The position numbers were made by a program, and so were the translations under genes. Shown here piece by piece: positions 8,067 through 17,545 of a DNA stretch of 64,000 bases. Numbering within the stretch: position 1 is the stretch's first letter; every line of letters starts with the position of its first letter. The notes under the pieces were generated by a model. It saw nothing but the letters and a program-made list of their open reading frames with translations, did no database searches and had not been told where the DNA came from. The stretch comes from Kluyvera ascorbata_C (GTDB lineage: Bacteria; Pseudomonadota; Gammaproteobacteria; Enterobacterales; Enterobacteriaceae), in NCBI RefSeq assembly GCF_044197065.1, contig NZ_JBIQOI010000002.1, positions 124,001-188,000 on the forward strand, in the 5' to 3' direction.

Positions 8067-9269
8067 TTACCCGCGCTTGCCTTTCATCACCATCACAAAA
8101 CACAGCAGCGTAAACGCCATCATAATCCACGCCATCGCCCACGGTGTGCCGTCGCTAAAGACCGACAACAGCAGTGAAGAGATGATCCCGCTGCCGTATT
8201 GTAATGAGCCAATCAGCGCCGAGGCGGAACCCACCATGTTTCCGGGTACGGTATCCAGCGCCGCGGCGGTCGAGGCGGCAGCCACAATGCCGTTCATCGA
8301 GAAGAAGATAAAGATGGTCAGCACCATCATCACCATCCCACCGACGTGCATTTTCACCGACAGCGCCAGCACAACGGTGGCCAGCGCCGCCACGCAGGCC
8401 GACACGCGCAGCAAGGTATGCAGCGGGTGACGTTGCACCAGGCGGCGGTTCACCGAGCTCAGCGCCATCACGCCGACAATATTCACCGCAAACAGCCAGC
8501 CATAGTGCTGCGGGTCGACGTGGTAATAGCTGATATAGACAAACGGGGAACCGGCAATAAAGGCGTACGCCGCCACGTAGAAAAAGCTCACGCACAGGGT
8601 GTAGCGCATAAATTCACGGTTTTTTAGCAGCGAGCCGTAATTGCCAAAAGCGCTGCTGATGGGGGTCTTCAGCCGTTTTTCCGCCAGCAGCGTTTCCGGC
8701 AGCCACCAAAGGGCAATAAACATCGCCGCCCCCATCACCACCAGCAGCCAGAATACCATCCGCCAGGAGGCAACGGTGACAATCTGACCGCCCAATAGCG
8801 GGCCAATAACCGGCGCAATGGCGCTGATAATCACCAGCGTTGACAACATCTGCGCGGCGCGCGTACGCGCATAAAGGTCGCGAATCATCGCGCGCGCCAG
8901 CATCGGCCCGGTACAGGCGCCAAACGCCTGGAATACGCGCCAGAATACAATCTGCGGCATATCGGTCGACAGCGCGCAGCCCACGGAGCCAATCACGAAC
9001 AGGACCATGCCGATAAACAGCGGAATGCGACGCCCGATACGGTCGCTTATTGGCCCCCAGACAAGCTGGGCAAACGAGAAGCCAATCAGAAAACCGGTAA
9101 TCGTCAGCTCGACGTTACCCTTTAGCTGCGCGGCCATCATCGGCATTGCAGGCAGGTAAATATCGGTAGAAAGGGAGGTAAACGCCATCAGCGCGCCAAG
9201 AATGACGATGAAGAAGACGCCGGAAGTGGCGGCACGCTTATTCGGTGCAGAATGCTCTGTTCGACTCAT
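8067..9269 (-). CDS. Bcr/CflA-type drug efflux MFS transporter
   Basis: A 400-residue, 12-helix major facilitator. The drug:H+ antiporter loop motif GPISDRIGRRIPLFIG lies between helices 2 and 3, and the early STDIYLPAMPMMA is the signature of the Bcr/CflA (DHA1) group. It would export small toxic compounds using the proton gradient; substrate unknown. ATG at 9269 with CAGGAT upstream. It lies downstream of an SDR gene on the same strand, but a terminator-like hairpin separates them, so it may be transcribed partly independently. Confidence 0.9.
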   Translation of the reverse strand: MSRTEHSAPNKRAATSGVFFIVILGALMAFTSLSTDIYLPAMPMMAAQLKGNVELTITGFLIGFSFAQLVWGPISDRIGRRIPLFIGMVLFVIGSVGCALSTDMPQIVFWRVFQAFGACTGPMLARAMIRDLYARTRAAQMLSTLVIISAIAPVIGPLLGGQIVTVASWRMVFWLLVVMGAAMFIALWWLPETLLAEKRLKTPISSAFGNYGSLLKNREFMRYTLCVSFFYVAAYAFIAGSPFVYISYYHVDPQHYGWLFAVNIVGVMALSSVNRRLVQRHPLHTLLRVSACVAALATVVLALSVKMHVGGMVMMVLTIFIFFSMNGIVAAASTAAALDTVPGNMVGSASALIGSLQYGSGIISSLLLSVFSDGTPWAMAWIMMAFTLLCFVMVMKGKRG

Positions 9270-9276
9270 AATATCC

Positions 9277-9313
9277 TGAAAAAAGAAGAAACCGGCAGCG
9301 CGTCGCTGCCGGT
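9277..9313 (-). terminator. Rho-independent terminator after SDR gene
   Basis: Read on the minus strand, the stem ACCGGCAGCG / CGCTGCCGGT with a 3-nt loop is followed by a TTCTTCTTTTTT tract. It lies between the stop of the SDR gene and the start of the MFS gene. Confidence 0.75.
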
Positions 9314-9320
9314 GAAGGGG

Positions 9321-10163
9321 TTACTCGCCGGCGGGGAAATCGGTAGATGCCGCAAGCGTATGCTGAGTTTCAAAATCGGCCACCCTCTCACGCAGCACCG
9401 CAATCGTGCTTTGCAGCGCCTGCGAGCCCAGCACCATGCGCAGCGGAGCCGGATTTATTTCCACGCTTTCAATGATACGTGTCGCCATTCGTGCCGGGTC
9501 GCCCGGCGCCTGACCATTTGCAGGGTCGAGCATTTTAAGGAAGCTATGCGCCGGTGTCGCATCGTACTCCGGCATCAGGGTCGCGACCTGCGCGCTACCG
9601 TAGCGGAACTCAGTACGCGCGCCGCCGGGCTCAACGATGGTCATCCCGATACCAAACGGCGCGACTTCCTGCGCCACTGACTCAACGAACCCTTCGATGC
9701 CCCACTTGGTGGCGTGATACATCGAGTTACCCGGGAACGCGACCTGGCCGCCGTAAGAAGAGATCTGAATCACGCGTCCGCCGCCCTGCGCCCGCAAATG
9801 AGGCAGCGCGCTGCGAATAAGCTGAATGGAGCCCAGCAGGTTGGTGTCAATCATCTGCTGCACCTGCGCGTCGCTCAGCTCTTCCGCCGCGCCAAACAGG
9901 CCGTAACCCGCGTTAGCAATAACCACATCAATGCGGCCAAAACGTTGCCAGGATGCATCCACCACGCGGCGCAGCGCCGCGCTATCGGTGACATCCAGTA
10001 CCGGCGCGCTGAAGGTCTCCGGCCATGCGGCCAGCAGGTCTTCTACCTTCGCCGTACTGCGCACGGTACCGATGACGCGCTCACCGCGCGCCAGCAGCTG
10101 CTGCGCCATCTCACGACCAAAACCGCTGCTAACGCCCGTAATAAGCCATGTCCGCTGAACCAT
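9321..10163 (-). CDS. Short-chain dehydrogenase/reductase (classical SDR)
   Basis: A 280-residue Rossmann enzyme with the cofactor motif TGVSSGFG (residues ~8-15), NAGYG, the catalytic Ser in QISSYGG and the YHATK (YxxxK) pair. The residues after the second strand (GTVRST) suggest NADP(H) preference, but this is weak. It would oxidise or reduce an alcohol or carbonyl substrate that I cannot name. Start chosen by the strong AGGGGG ribosome site. Transcribed divergently from the LysR gene at 10333, a common regulator-target arrangement. Confidence 0.92.
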   Translation of the reverse strand: MVQRTWLITGVSSGFGREMAQQLLARGERVIGTVRSTAKVEDLLAAWPETFSAPVLDVTDSAALRRVVDASWQRFGRIDVVIANAGYGLFGAAEELSDAQVQQMIDTNLLGSIQLIRSALPHLRAQGGGRVIQISSYGGQVAFPGNSMYHATKWGIEGFVESVAQEVAPFGIGMTIVEPGGARTEFRYGSAQVATLMPEYDATPAHSFLKMLDPANGQAPGDPARMATRIIESVEINPAPLRMVLGSQALQSTIAVLRERVADFETQHTLAASTDFPAGE

Positions 10164-10265
10164 AAATCCCCCTGAAAATCGTTAATATTTATGCCGCCAG
10201 GCGTTATCGCCCGCGTTTCAATGAGGCTATTATCCGCCGCCGATTATTACCGGTATATGAATTTA

Positions 10266-10297
10266 TCCTGCTTTCAGAATTCCATTTTTGGATATAA
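10266..10297 (+). promoter_or_regulatory. Probable promoter of the LysR gene
   Basis: A perfect -10 hexamer TATAAT sits at 10292-10297, 36 nt before the LysR ATG at 10333. No strong -35 was found (the region ATCCTGCTTTCAG is weak). Its position argues against translation starting at the in-frame TTG at 10288, which lies in the promoter itself. Confidence 0.5.
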
Positions 10298-10332
10298 TAG
10301 CAAGCACCCCTCATCTCTTTCAGGCCCATACC

Positions 10333-11241
10333 ATGCTCGATAAACTCGATGCGCTGAGAATCTTCTGCACCGCCGCACAAACGCTAAAATTCCGCGACGC
10401 GGCAACACAGCTAGGGCTCGCGCCACAGCAAGTCACCCGCGGAATCGCGGAACTGGAAAGCCAGCTTGGCGAGATGCTGTTTTTGCGCAATACCCGGCAG
10501 ATCAAACTCACGCCGTTTGGCCAGCAGTTCTGGCCCAAAGCCGAACGGCTGCTCGCCGAAAGCGAAGCGCTGTTTACCGAAGGCCAGCGGCGCAATGAGC
10601 AGACCATGGCAGGCAAGGTGCGTATCACGCTGCCGCCGCTGTTTGAAAACCGGGAGATCCTCTGCCAGCTTCTGCATCAACTGATGGACTATCCGGAGAT
10701 AACCATTGAATGGCACAACACCGGTCGGCATCTGAATATTATTGATGAGCAGATTGATATTGGCATTCGCATCGGGACGGTGCCGGATAACCGCTATATC
10801 GTTAAAACCATCCGCCCGGTTGGCGTGCAGATTGTCGCCGCGCCGTCTTTAATTCAACGACTGGGCGAACCAGCCGACCTCAAAACACTGCAACTCCACT
10901 ACCCGCTAAGCGCGCTTAGCAACAGCAACTCCGGGCGCGTCTGGCCGTGGCAGTTTGCCAACGACAATAGCTTCTTCCCGACGAACCCGGCGTTGGTTGC
11001 CTTCGATATCGACAGTGAACTTGCCGCAGCCCTTGCCGGGCGCACCGTCAGCCAACTGGCGGATATCTCCGTGCGCCCGTTCCTGCAGCGCGGCGAACTA
11101 GTGAATCTGCTGCCGGACCTGAACTATCAGCCGTGGCAGCTTTATATATTCCGTCCGCATCTGCCGCTGCTCCCAGCGCGCGTTCGACTGGTGTTTGATC
11201 TGCTTACGCAAATACTACGCGACCATTTCAGCTATAAATGA
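10333..11241 (+). CDS. LysR-family transcriptional regulator
   Basis: A 302-residue regulator. The N-terminal winged helix-turn-helix (MLDKLDALRIFCTAAQ...FRDAATQLGLAPQQVTRGI...LFLRNTRQIKLT) is followed by a periplasmic-binding-like effector domain (VRITLPPLFENREILCQLL). It probably controls the divergent SDR gene. The ATG at 10333 gives the standard LysR N-terminus. Its last 27 nt overlap the 3' end of the convergent CMD-family gene at 11215, so both mRNAs share complementary ends. Confidence 0.9.
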   Translation: MLDKLDALRIFCTAAQTLKFRDAATQLGLAPQQVTRGIAELESQLGEMLFLRNTRQIKLTPFGQQFWPKAERLLAESEALFTEGQRRNEQTMAGKVRITLPPLFENREILCQLLHQLMDYPEITIEWHNTGRHLNIIDEQIDIGIRIGTVPDNRYIVKTIRPVGVQIVAAPSLIQRLGEPADLKTLQLHYPLSALSNSNSGRVWPWQFANDNSFFPTNPALVAFDIDSELAAALAGRTVSQLADISVRPFLQRGELVNLLPDLNYQPWQLYIFRPHLPLLPARVRLVFDLLTQILRDHFSYK

Positions 11242-11856
11242 CGCCAGCACCGCATTGGCATTCGCCGCCATATCCGGCGAGCATTTTGCTGCCAGCACCG
11301 CAATAAACGCGTGGAATTGCTCTGGGGTAATACCGTTATGCTGGCTGATAGCAAAGTGGCTTTTGAGCTGGCTTTCTGCACCAGGGATCGCCGCCAGCGC
11401 TGAAATGGTCGCCAGTTCGCGTGCCTGCCAGTCCAGCACGTCTCGCTGGAAAATATCCCCGAACAGATGCGATTTCAGGTAGGTATCAATAGCAGGAGCA
11501 AAATCGAACAGCGGCCCGCTGACGGCTCGGCCCACCAGCGCAGTCTGCGTATCGCGCCCGGCGGTCAGGCTATCCCATCCCGCAGGGGCTGGGGTGGCGT
11601 CCTTCCCTGCTTCATCCTTAATCCCCTGAGCCTGACGGGCGTTCATCACCGACATAAAACAGCCAAGGCCGTTCAGGCTGCGCGGGAAACCGCAGTAGGC
11701 GTAAAGCTGTACCAGCACTTCTTTGATTTCATTCACGGTCAGACCGGCATCGAGGCCTTCGTGAAGTGCCGTCGTGAGTCGGGTCATATCCCCGCTGGCG
11801 GTCAGGGCCGCAATCGGGATTATCGCCAGCTGGCGGGTATTCAGTGGGTTTTGCAT
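11215..11856 (-). CDS. Carboxymuconolactone decarboxylase (CMD/AhpD-fold) family protein
   Basis: A 213-residue protein with two AhpD-like helical repeats. The first contains LNEIKEVLVQLYAYCGFPRSL-type sequence (residues ~42-60), the classical CMD signature; the second contains DWQARELATISALAA...QLKSHFAISQHNG. The CxxC redox pair of AhpD is absent from the first repeat (only one Cys, in AYCGF), so peroxidase activity is doubtful. Start by GGAGAT upstream of the ATG. It neighbours aldo-keto reductase and quinone reductase genes on the same strand, but 133 nt separate it from the former. Confidence 0.9.
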   Translation of the reverse strand: MQNPLNTRQLAIIPIAALTASGDMTRLTTALHEGLDAGLTVNEIKEVLVQLYAYCGFPRSLNGLGCFMSVMNARQAQGIKDEAGKDATPAPAGWDSLTAGRDTQTALVGRAVSGPLFDFAPAIDTYLKSHLFGDIFQRDVLDWQARELATISALAAIPGAESQLKSHFAISQHNGITPEQFHAFIAVLAAKCSPDMAANANAVLASFIAEMVA

Positions 11857-11989
11857 CGTGGCATCTCCGAAGGGAGCCCTGAGGCTCCCGTATAAACGGG
11901 TAAATGGGGAAAGTATAGAGCGTTGGTATTAGGATGATTAGGGCGTAAATTCAGAACTGGCCTATGAATCAATTTCATTAATAGTCTTA

Positions 11990-12973
11990 CTAACGACCTG
12001 AGAAGCGCAGGACCTCTGCCGGGTAGCGCTCGCCCTGAATTGCAATATTGGCATCCACGATGCGCTGTAAATCTTCTGCATCCAGCGACACGCCCAGCGC
12101 GCCAATATTTTCTTCAAATCGGGTCTGGCTGCGGGTGCCAAAGAGCGGCACGATCCACGGTTTCTGCGCCATCAACCACGCCAACGCAACTTGTGCAGGC
12201 GTGGCGGCGTGTTTGTCGGCAATCTGGCGGATAAGCGTGATCAACTGCTGGTTACTCGCGCGGGCGGCGTCGGCAAAGCGCGGGGTATGGGCGCGAATAT
12301 CGCTGCTGTCGAACACCGTTGTCGCATCGATCTTGCCGGTCAAAAAGCCTTTGCCAAGCGGGCTATAAGGCACCAGCCCAATGCCCAGCGCTTCCAGCGT
12401 CGGCAAAATCTCGCTCTCCGGCTCGCGCGTCCACAGGGAGTATTCACTTTGCAGCGCGGCGAGTGGCTGCACCGCGTGAGCCCGGCGAATGGATTCGGCG
12501 CTGGCTTCCGACATGCCAAACCAGCGCACTTTACCTTCGGCAATCAGATCCTGTACCGTGCCAGCAACCTCTTCCATTGGCACGTCAGGGTCAACGCGGT
12601 GCTGGTAGCATAGGTCAATGTAGTCGGTACCCAGACGTTTCAGGCTTCCTTCAACCGAGCGGCGAATCTGTTCCGGGCGGCTATTAACGCCGCCCCGATG
12701 CTCACCGGTTTGCTGATCGATATCCCAACCAAATTTGGTGGCGATTTTGACCCGATGCCGAAATGGCGCGAGCGCTTCGCCAACCATTACCTCGTTAGTC
12801 CAGGGACCATACACCTCAGCGGTATCGAAAAAATCCATCCCCTGTGCAACCGCATGCCGAATCAACGCGATCATTTGTGCACGATCCGGTAGTTCGCGGG
12901 CTTTGCCATAGCCCATTGCGCCAAGCGATAGCGCTGAGACTTCAAGCCCTTGCCCTAGCTGACGTTTTATCAT
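11990..12973 (-). CDS. Aldo/keto reductase
   Basis: A 327-residue (beta/alpha)8 NADPH-dependent oxidoreductase. Catalytic residues can be seen: Asp and Tyr in DFFDTAEVYGP, Lys in KIATKFGW, His in YQHRVDPDVP. Close in layout to the YajO/IolS-type AKR subfamily, which reduces aldehydes and ketones. The ATG at 12973 is selected because AAAGGA stands at correct spacing; an upstream in-frame start at 13015 would add 14 residues from the region between genes. The quinone-reductase gene ends 16 nt upstream, so the two are probably one operon. Confidence 0.92.
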   Translation of the reverse strand: MIKRQLGQGLEVSALSLGAMGYGKARELPDRAQMIALIRHAVAQGMDFFDTAEVYGPWTNEVMVGEALAPFRHRVKIATKFGWDIDQQTGEHRGGVNSRPEQIRRSVEGSLKRLGTDYIDLCYQHRVDPDVPMEEVAGTVQDLIAEGKVRWFGMSEASAESIRRAHAVQPLAALQSEYSLWTREPESEILPTLEALGIGLVPYSPLGKGFLTGKIDATTVFDSSDIRAHTPRFADAARASNQQLITLIRQIADKHAATPAQVALAWLMAQKPWIVPLFGTRSQTRFEENIGALGVSLDAEDLQRIVDANIAIQGERYPAEVLRFSGR

Positions 12974-12989
12974 CTTGTTTTTCCTTTTG

Positions 12990-13517
12990 TTATGCCGTGC
13001 GCAACTCGGCGGCAAATCGCGTCTGGAACTCGCTCAGTTTGTCCTTATTGCGCGCCGCCACCTCATAGAACGCCAACGGCTGACGGTAGTGCATACCCAC
13101 GTAGAGTGCACTGGCTTTCATGGGCGTGAGAACCTCTTCCATCGTGCTGTTGAGTAGGCCGTCATGGGAGTAGGTGAACTCGCTCGCCCCCGCCGTGGTC
13201 ACGACTTGCAGCTGTTTCCCTTTGAGTGCCTCACCGCCGGGACCAAACGCCCAGCCGTAGGTCCAGACCGCATTCAGGTACGCTTTAAGCATCGGCGTCA
13301 GGTTGAACCAGTGCGTAGGATAGAGGAATACCACGCGATCGGCGTTGGCATAGGCCGACTGTTCTGCCGCGATGTCGATGGCATCCGGAGAATCGCCGTA
13401 CAACGCTTCCAGATTACGTACCGTCACGTTTTCCGCCGCTTCGGCGGTTTCCTGTAGGGCGTGAATCGCCCGGGACTGAGAGAAATAGGGATGTGAAACA
13501 ATCACCAGCGTTTTCAT
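12990..13517 (-). CDS. Flavodoxin-fold NAD(P)H:quinone oxidoreductase
   Basis: A 175-residue FMN enzyme of the KefF/MdaB/NQO1-like fold. It has the N-terminal flavin-binding strand MKTLVIVSHPYFSQS, the PTHWFNLTPMLKAYLNAVWTYGWAF-type segment (residues ~70-93, flavin contact and dimer surface) and TTAGASEFTY. It would transfer two electrons to quinones or similar electrophiles, avoiding semiquinone formation. It precedes the aldo/keto reductase by 16 nt and is divergent from a LysR gene at 13659, the likely regulator. Confidence 0.9.
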   Translation of the reverse strand: MKTLVIVSHPYFSQSRAIHALQETAEAAENVTVRNLEALYGDSPDAIDIAAEQSAYANADRVVFLYPTHWFNLTPMLKAYLNAVWTYGWAFGPGGEALKGKQLQVVTTAGASEFTYSHDGLLNSTMEEVLTPMKASALYVGMHYRQPLAFYEVAARNKDKLSEFQTRFAAELRTA

Positions 13518-13658
13518 ATATCGATTACCTTGTCGTGTTTACTTCGAATGACAAGCAGTATGCGACGTTAGATTGATAACTTTAATAGCGCCTATAGTTG
13601 ATACACTTTCAACTCAAGGTTAATAATAAAGGTTATTTACCCGCGACCGGAGTCGGAT

Positions 13659-14612
13659 ATGGATCTCTCACAGCGCGTGCGCGCCATTACCTCTTTTATC
13701 GATGCCGCCGATGCCGGTAGCTTTGCCGCCGCCGCACGGCTTCAGGGGGTGAGCGCTGCCGCCATCAGTAAAAACATCGCCGGGCTGGAGCAGGCGCTTG
13801 GGGTACGGCTGATGAACCGCACCACCCGAAAGCTCAGCCTGACCGAAGAAGGCACCCTCTTTCTCCAGCAGGCGCGAATCGCCGTAGAAGCGCTGGATAC
13901 CGCGGTAGATACGGTGGTTGCCGGAAAAATGGAAACGCGGGGCCACGTGCGCATCTCCACCAGCGCCGCTTTTGGCCGCGAGCAGCTACTGCCCGCCCTT
14001 CCCGGACTTCGCGAGCGTTATCCGGGCCTGTCCGTGGAAGTCGATTTTGACGATCGGGTGACGGATATTGTCCGCGACGGTTACGACCTGGCCATCCGCG
14101 GCGGGCGTATTGTCGATTCGTCGCTAATCTCCCGTCCGGTCTGCCTGATGAATATGGTATTAGTGGCCTCCCCGGGCTACCTTGCGGAATATGGCGTACC
14201 GACCACGCCCGAGGCGCTAAAACACCATCATCTGATTGCCCGCCGTTTTCTCGGCGGCAAAGTGTCCCCCTGGAACTTCCACGGCCCCGATGGCAGCCTG
14301 ATAACCCTTGAACCGGACGCCGCTGTGGTTACGTTGTCCGCCCCGGAAGCGCAGCTTCAGGCCGCCCTGCTGGGGCTTGGGATCGCGCAGGTCGGCGTAC
14401 ACCACGCGCTGGCGCACCTGCAAAGCGGGCAGCTAAAAACGCTGCTTTTTGGCCAACACGATACCGGCAGCTACGAAATGGTGATTCAGTATCCGCACCG
14501 GGCGCTGGTGGCGCCGCGCGTTAAGGCGACCGTTGAATACCTGCTGGAAACGTTCCGCCAGGACAGCAGGTTATACTTCCCCGTTGCCAGCCTGGCGGAG
14601 TTTGCAGCATAG
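13659..14612 (+). CDS. LysR-family transcriptional regulator
   Basis: A 317-residue protein with an N-terminal winged HTH (FIDAADAGSFAAAARLQGVSAAAISKNI) and a LysR substrate-binding domain (GHVRISTSAAFGREQLLPAL). It resembles the AaeR/DsdC-like group that often sits next to oxidoreductases. It is divergent from the quinone reductase-AKR pair with a 141-bp shared promoter region, which fits control of that operon in response to a quinone or aldehyde. The effector cannot be read from sequence. Confidence 0.9.
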   Translation: MDLSQRVRAITSFIDAADAGSFAAAARLQGVSAAAISKNIAGLEQALGVRLMNRTTRKLSLTEEGTLFLQQARIAVEALDTAVDTVVAGKMETRGHVRISTSAAFGREQLLPALPGLRERYPGLSVEVDFDDRVTDIVRDGYDLAIRGGRIVDSSLISRPVCLMNMVLVASPGYLAEYGVPTTPEALKHHHLIARRFLGGKVSPWNFHGPDGSLITLEPDAAVVTLSAPEAQLQAALLGLGIAQVGVHHALAHLQSGQLKTLLFGQHDTGSYEMVIQYPHRALVAPRVKATVEYLLETFRQDSRLYFPVASLAEFAA

Positions 14613-14757
14613 TTCATAGCTTATATATTCATCACACAAATAATGCATTTCATGCCGGATTTTCGGCATTTCATTCCCATTTTCAGGCCGTTAATGCCTG
14701 GAGCGTCCGTTAGGCGACAAAAAACCCTACAGTAGCGTTTATTTGCAGGTGTGCCCT

Positions 14758-16059
14758 ATGCCGAAGTCTCTGTTTCATCGCGAAAATCTGTTATCCGGTT
14801 TTCAGTGGTTCTTCTTTATTTTCTGCAATACCGTGGTGGTGCCGCCGACGTTGGTTTCCGCCTTCCATCTACCAATGAGTAGCCTGTTGATGCTGACGCA
14901 GTATGCGTTTCTCAGCACCGCCGTGGCCTGCCTGTTACAGGTATTTTTCGGCCACCGTCGCGCCATTATGGAAGGCCCAACCGGCTTGTGGTGGGGTACA
15001 ATTTTAACTATCACTCTAGCGGAAGCCTCTCGCGGTACGCCGCTGAACGACATTGCCAGCAGCCTGGCCGTCGGCATCGCGATTTCTGCCGTGCTGACCA
15101 TCCTTATCGGCGTCAGCGGGCTTGGCAACCGCCTGGCTCGTCTGTTTAGCCCAACGGTGATGGTCGCGTTTATGCTGCTGCTGGGCGCACAGCTTACCGC
15201 CATCTTCTTCAAGGGAATGCTGGGGCTGCCGTTTGGCATTGCGAAATCTGACGTTAGCCTTCAACTGGCACCGTTCGGCGTTTCCGCCGCGGTGATGTTC
15301 TTCGTGATTGGTCTGATTGTCTTTCTGCCTCAGCGCATCTCGCGCTATGCGCTATTGATTGGCACGGTGATTGGCTGGTTGGTCTGGCGCCTGTGCTTTG
15401 GTGCATCAACGGTCGCCTTTGGCGAATTGCACTGGCAGCTGTTCCCCTTAGGTAGTCACGGTACGCTCTCACCGGGGATTATCCTCACGGCGGTCATGAC
15501 CGGGTTGGTCAACATCAGTAATACCTACGGCGCCATTCGCGGCACCGATGTGTTTTATCCGCAAAGCCCGGCTACCAGCGCCCATTACCGCCGTAGCTTT
15601 GTGGTCTCCGGGGTTATTACGCTCGTCACCGTCCCGCTGGCGGTGATCCCGTTCTCCCCGTTCGTCTCTTCCGTGGGCTTATTAACCCAGACCGGCGATA
15701 GCTCCCGAAAGTCATTTTTCTACGGTTCGTTGCTGTTTTTGCTGGTGGCCATTATTACGCCGCTTTCGCGCTTCTTCTGCGCCATCCCGTTAGGGGTCAG
15801 TAGCGCGGTCATGCTGGTGTCTTATCTGCCGTTGCTTTATTCCAGCCTGGTATTCAGCCAGCAGGTGAAATTCACTTCACGCAATATTTATCGTCTGGCA
15901 CTGCCGTTATTTACCGGGTTATTTTTAATGGCGCTACCTCCCGCATATTTACAGGATGTTCCCCTGACTATTCGTCCGCTGTTAAGTAATGGCTTATTGA
16001 TGGGAATTCTGTTGTCCGTATTGTTAGATAATATTATTCCGTGGGATCGTTTTAAATAA
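14758..16059 (+). CDS. ybbY: NCS2-family purine/pyrimidine permease YbbY
   Basis: A 433-residue polytopic transporter of the nucleobase-cation symporter-2 family. Family features include the N-terminal SGFQWFFFIFCNTVVVPP, an early EGPTGLWWG and the conserved TGLVNISNTYGAIRGTDVF region (residues ~250-268). It matches E. coli YbbY over the full length from memory, including its size. The E. coli protein's substrate is not firmly known; it is annotated as a uracil/xanthine carrier. The ATG at 14758 follows GCAGGTG. In E. coli ybbY lies in the allantoin gene cluster, but no other gene of that pathway is seen here. Confidence 0.85.
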   Translation: MPKSLFHRENLLSGFQWFFFIFCNTVVVPPTLVSAFHLPMSSLLMLTQYAFLSTAVACLLQVFFGHRRAIMEGPTGLWWGTILTITLAEASRGTPLNDIASSLAVGIAISAVLTILIGVSGLGNRLARLFSPTVMVAFMLLLGAQLTAIFFKGMLGLPFGIAKSDVSLQLAPFGVSAAVMFFVIGLIVFLPQRISRYALLIGTVIGWLVWRLCFGASTVAFGELHWQLFPLGSHGTLSPGIILTAVMTGLVNISNTYGAIRGTDVFYPQSPATSAHYRRSFVVSGVITLVTVPLAVIPFSPFVSSVGLLTQTGDSSRKSFFYGSLLFLLVAIITPLSRFFCAIPLGVSSAVMLVSYLPLLYSSLVFSQQVKFTSRNIYRLALPLFTGLFLMALPPAYLQDVPLTIRPLLSNGLLMGILLSVLLDNIIPWDRFK

Positions 16060-16297
16060 TTCTTATTTCGCTCCCTACACCGTGGGGAGCAAGCCCTCCG
16101 GCTTCCCAACCGACCACTTTACATACCCTCACAATGTGCTATTAATAACGGTGTTGTCTGGCAAGACAAATAATACAACACCCCATCACGCAAGCGTTTC
16201 CTGTTGCATAAGAGAGAACGGCAAGAAGCTTTTTATCCCTTCCATAAAGATGTGAATAAAGTGTTTCTTTACGTAACCAAATAATAGGCAGATCGTA

Positions 16298-17545
16298 ATG
16301 AAAAAACGAATTGATAGCGACAAAATAACAAAAACCTTTCTCGAATATACCTTAATCAACACCACCTCCGTCCCCACTAGCCAGAATTTACCAAGCAGTG
16401 AGAATCAATTTAAACTCGCCCAACATGTTGTCAGTCAATTTGCCCATCATGCCGGTGTCTCCGTTGAGATAAAAGATAACGCCATCACCACGATTACCCT
16501 TCCCGCGAATATTTCCAACGCGCCTTCCATCGTATTCTTCGCTCACCTCGACACCGCGCCGGACCATACCGGCGATACCCATGCGGTGCGCGTAAACCAC
16601 TACGACGGTAAAGCCATTGTGCTGCCGGGAAGCGGCGAGGTGTTCTCCCCGGACAATCACCCGGAGCTGCTGGACTACGTTGGTCAGGATCTCATCACCA
16701 CCGACGGCACCAGTCTATTAGGCGCCGATGATAAAGCGGCTATCGCCGCCGGTGCCGAAGCGCTGCAATATCTGGTTGCTCACCCGGAAGTGCCGCACGG
16801 CGATGTCCGTCTGGTTCTGCTGCCGGACGAAGAGATAGGTATTCGCGGGGCGAAAGCGCTGGATGTGGCTGAACTTAACGCCGACTTCGGCATTTGCCTC
16901 GACTGCTGCGGCGTGGGCGAATACGTCATTGAAAACTGGTACGCCGGTAGCGCGCAGATTACGGTGAAGGGCACCACCGCCCACCCGATGAGCGCCAAAG
17001 GTAAGCTGGTGAACGCGCTGTGCATCGCCACCGAGGTGATTACCGCTCTGCCGCCAAAAGAGCGCCCAGAGCACACCGAAGGCCGCGAGGGTTATTACTG
17101 GCCGCATAAGCTAAGCGGTGACACCGCCAGCGCGACGCTGGATATTGCCATCCGTGATTTTGAAATCGATGGCTATCGGCAACGTAAAGCCACGCTGCAA
17201 GCCATTGTCGCCGACCTCAAGCAGCGCTGGGGCGACGAGCGGGTCTCCATCACGCTGAATGATATTTACGACAACGTGAAGCCAAGCCTCGACCGGTCGC
17301 CGGAAATTCTCGAAAACGTGAAGCGGGCAATGCATAACCTCGGCATTACGCCAAAACCGCTGATTATGCGCGGCGGTTACGATGGCAGCGTGATCACGCC
17401 CAAGGGCCTCCCAACCATCAATATCTTCACCGGCGCCCACAACTTCCACTCCACCAAAGAGTTTTTACCGGTTGAATCTCTGCGTCTGGCAAGCGAGATG
17501 CTGCTGGAGATGGTTGAACTGAGCATCAGCGAGGCTCGCGCGTGA
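16298..17545 (+). CDS. PepT-like M20 metallopeptidase
   Basis: A 415-residue M20B peptidase resembling peptidase T. Metal ligands and catalytic residues are in FFAHLDTAPD (first His and Asp), LLGADDKAAIA (bridging Asp), LPDEEIG (catalytic Glu and metal-binding Glu) and the late TGAHNFHSTKE. PepT releases the N-terminal residue of tripeptides in the cytoplasm, so this protein is probably an aminotripeptidase or a related amidohydrolase. Its TGA lies within the GTG start of the MFS gene (GTGA, 17542-17545), so hydrolase and transporter are coupled: probably uptake and cleavage of a specific peptide-like compound. Confidence 0.88.
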   Translation: MKKRIDSDKITKTFLEYTLINTTSVPTSQNLPSSENQFKLAQHVVSQFAHHAGVSVEIKDNAITTITLPANISNAPSIVFFAHLDTAPDHTGDTHAVRVNHYDGKAIVLPGSGEVFSPDNHPELLDYVGQDLITTDGTSLLGADDKAAIAAGAEALQYLVAHPEVPHGDVRLVLLPDEEIGIRGAKALDVAELNADFGICLDCCGVGEYVIENWYAGSAQITVKGTTAHPMSAKGKLVNALCIATEVITALPPKERPEHTEGREGYYWPHKLSGDTASATLDIAIRDFEIDGYRQRKATLQAIVADLKQRWGDERVSITLNDIYDNVKPSLDRSPEILENVKRAMHNLGITPKPLIMRGGYDGSVITPKGLPTINIFTGAHNFHSTKEFLPVESLRLASEMLLEMVELSISEARA

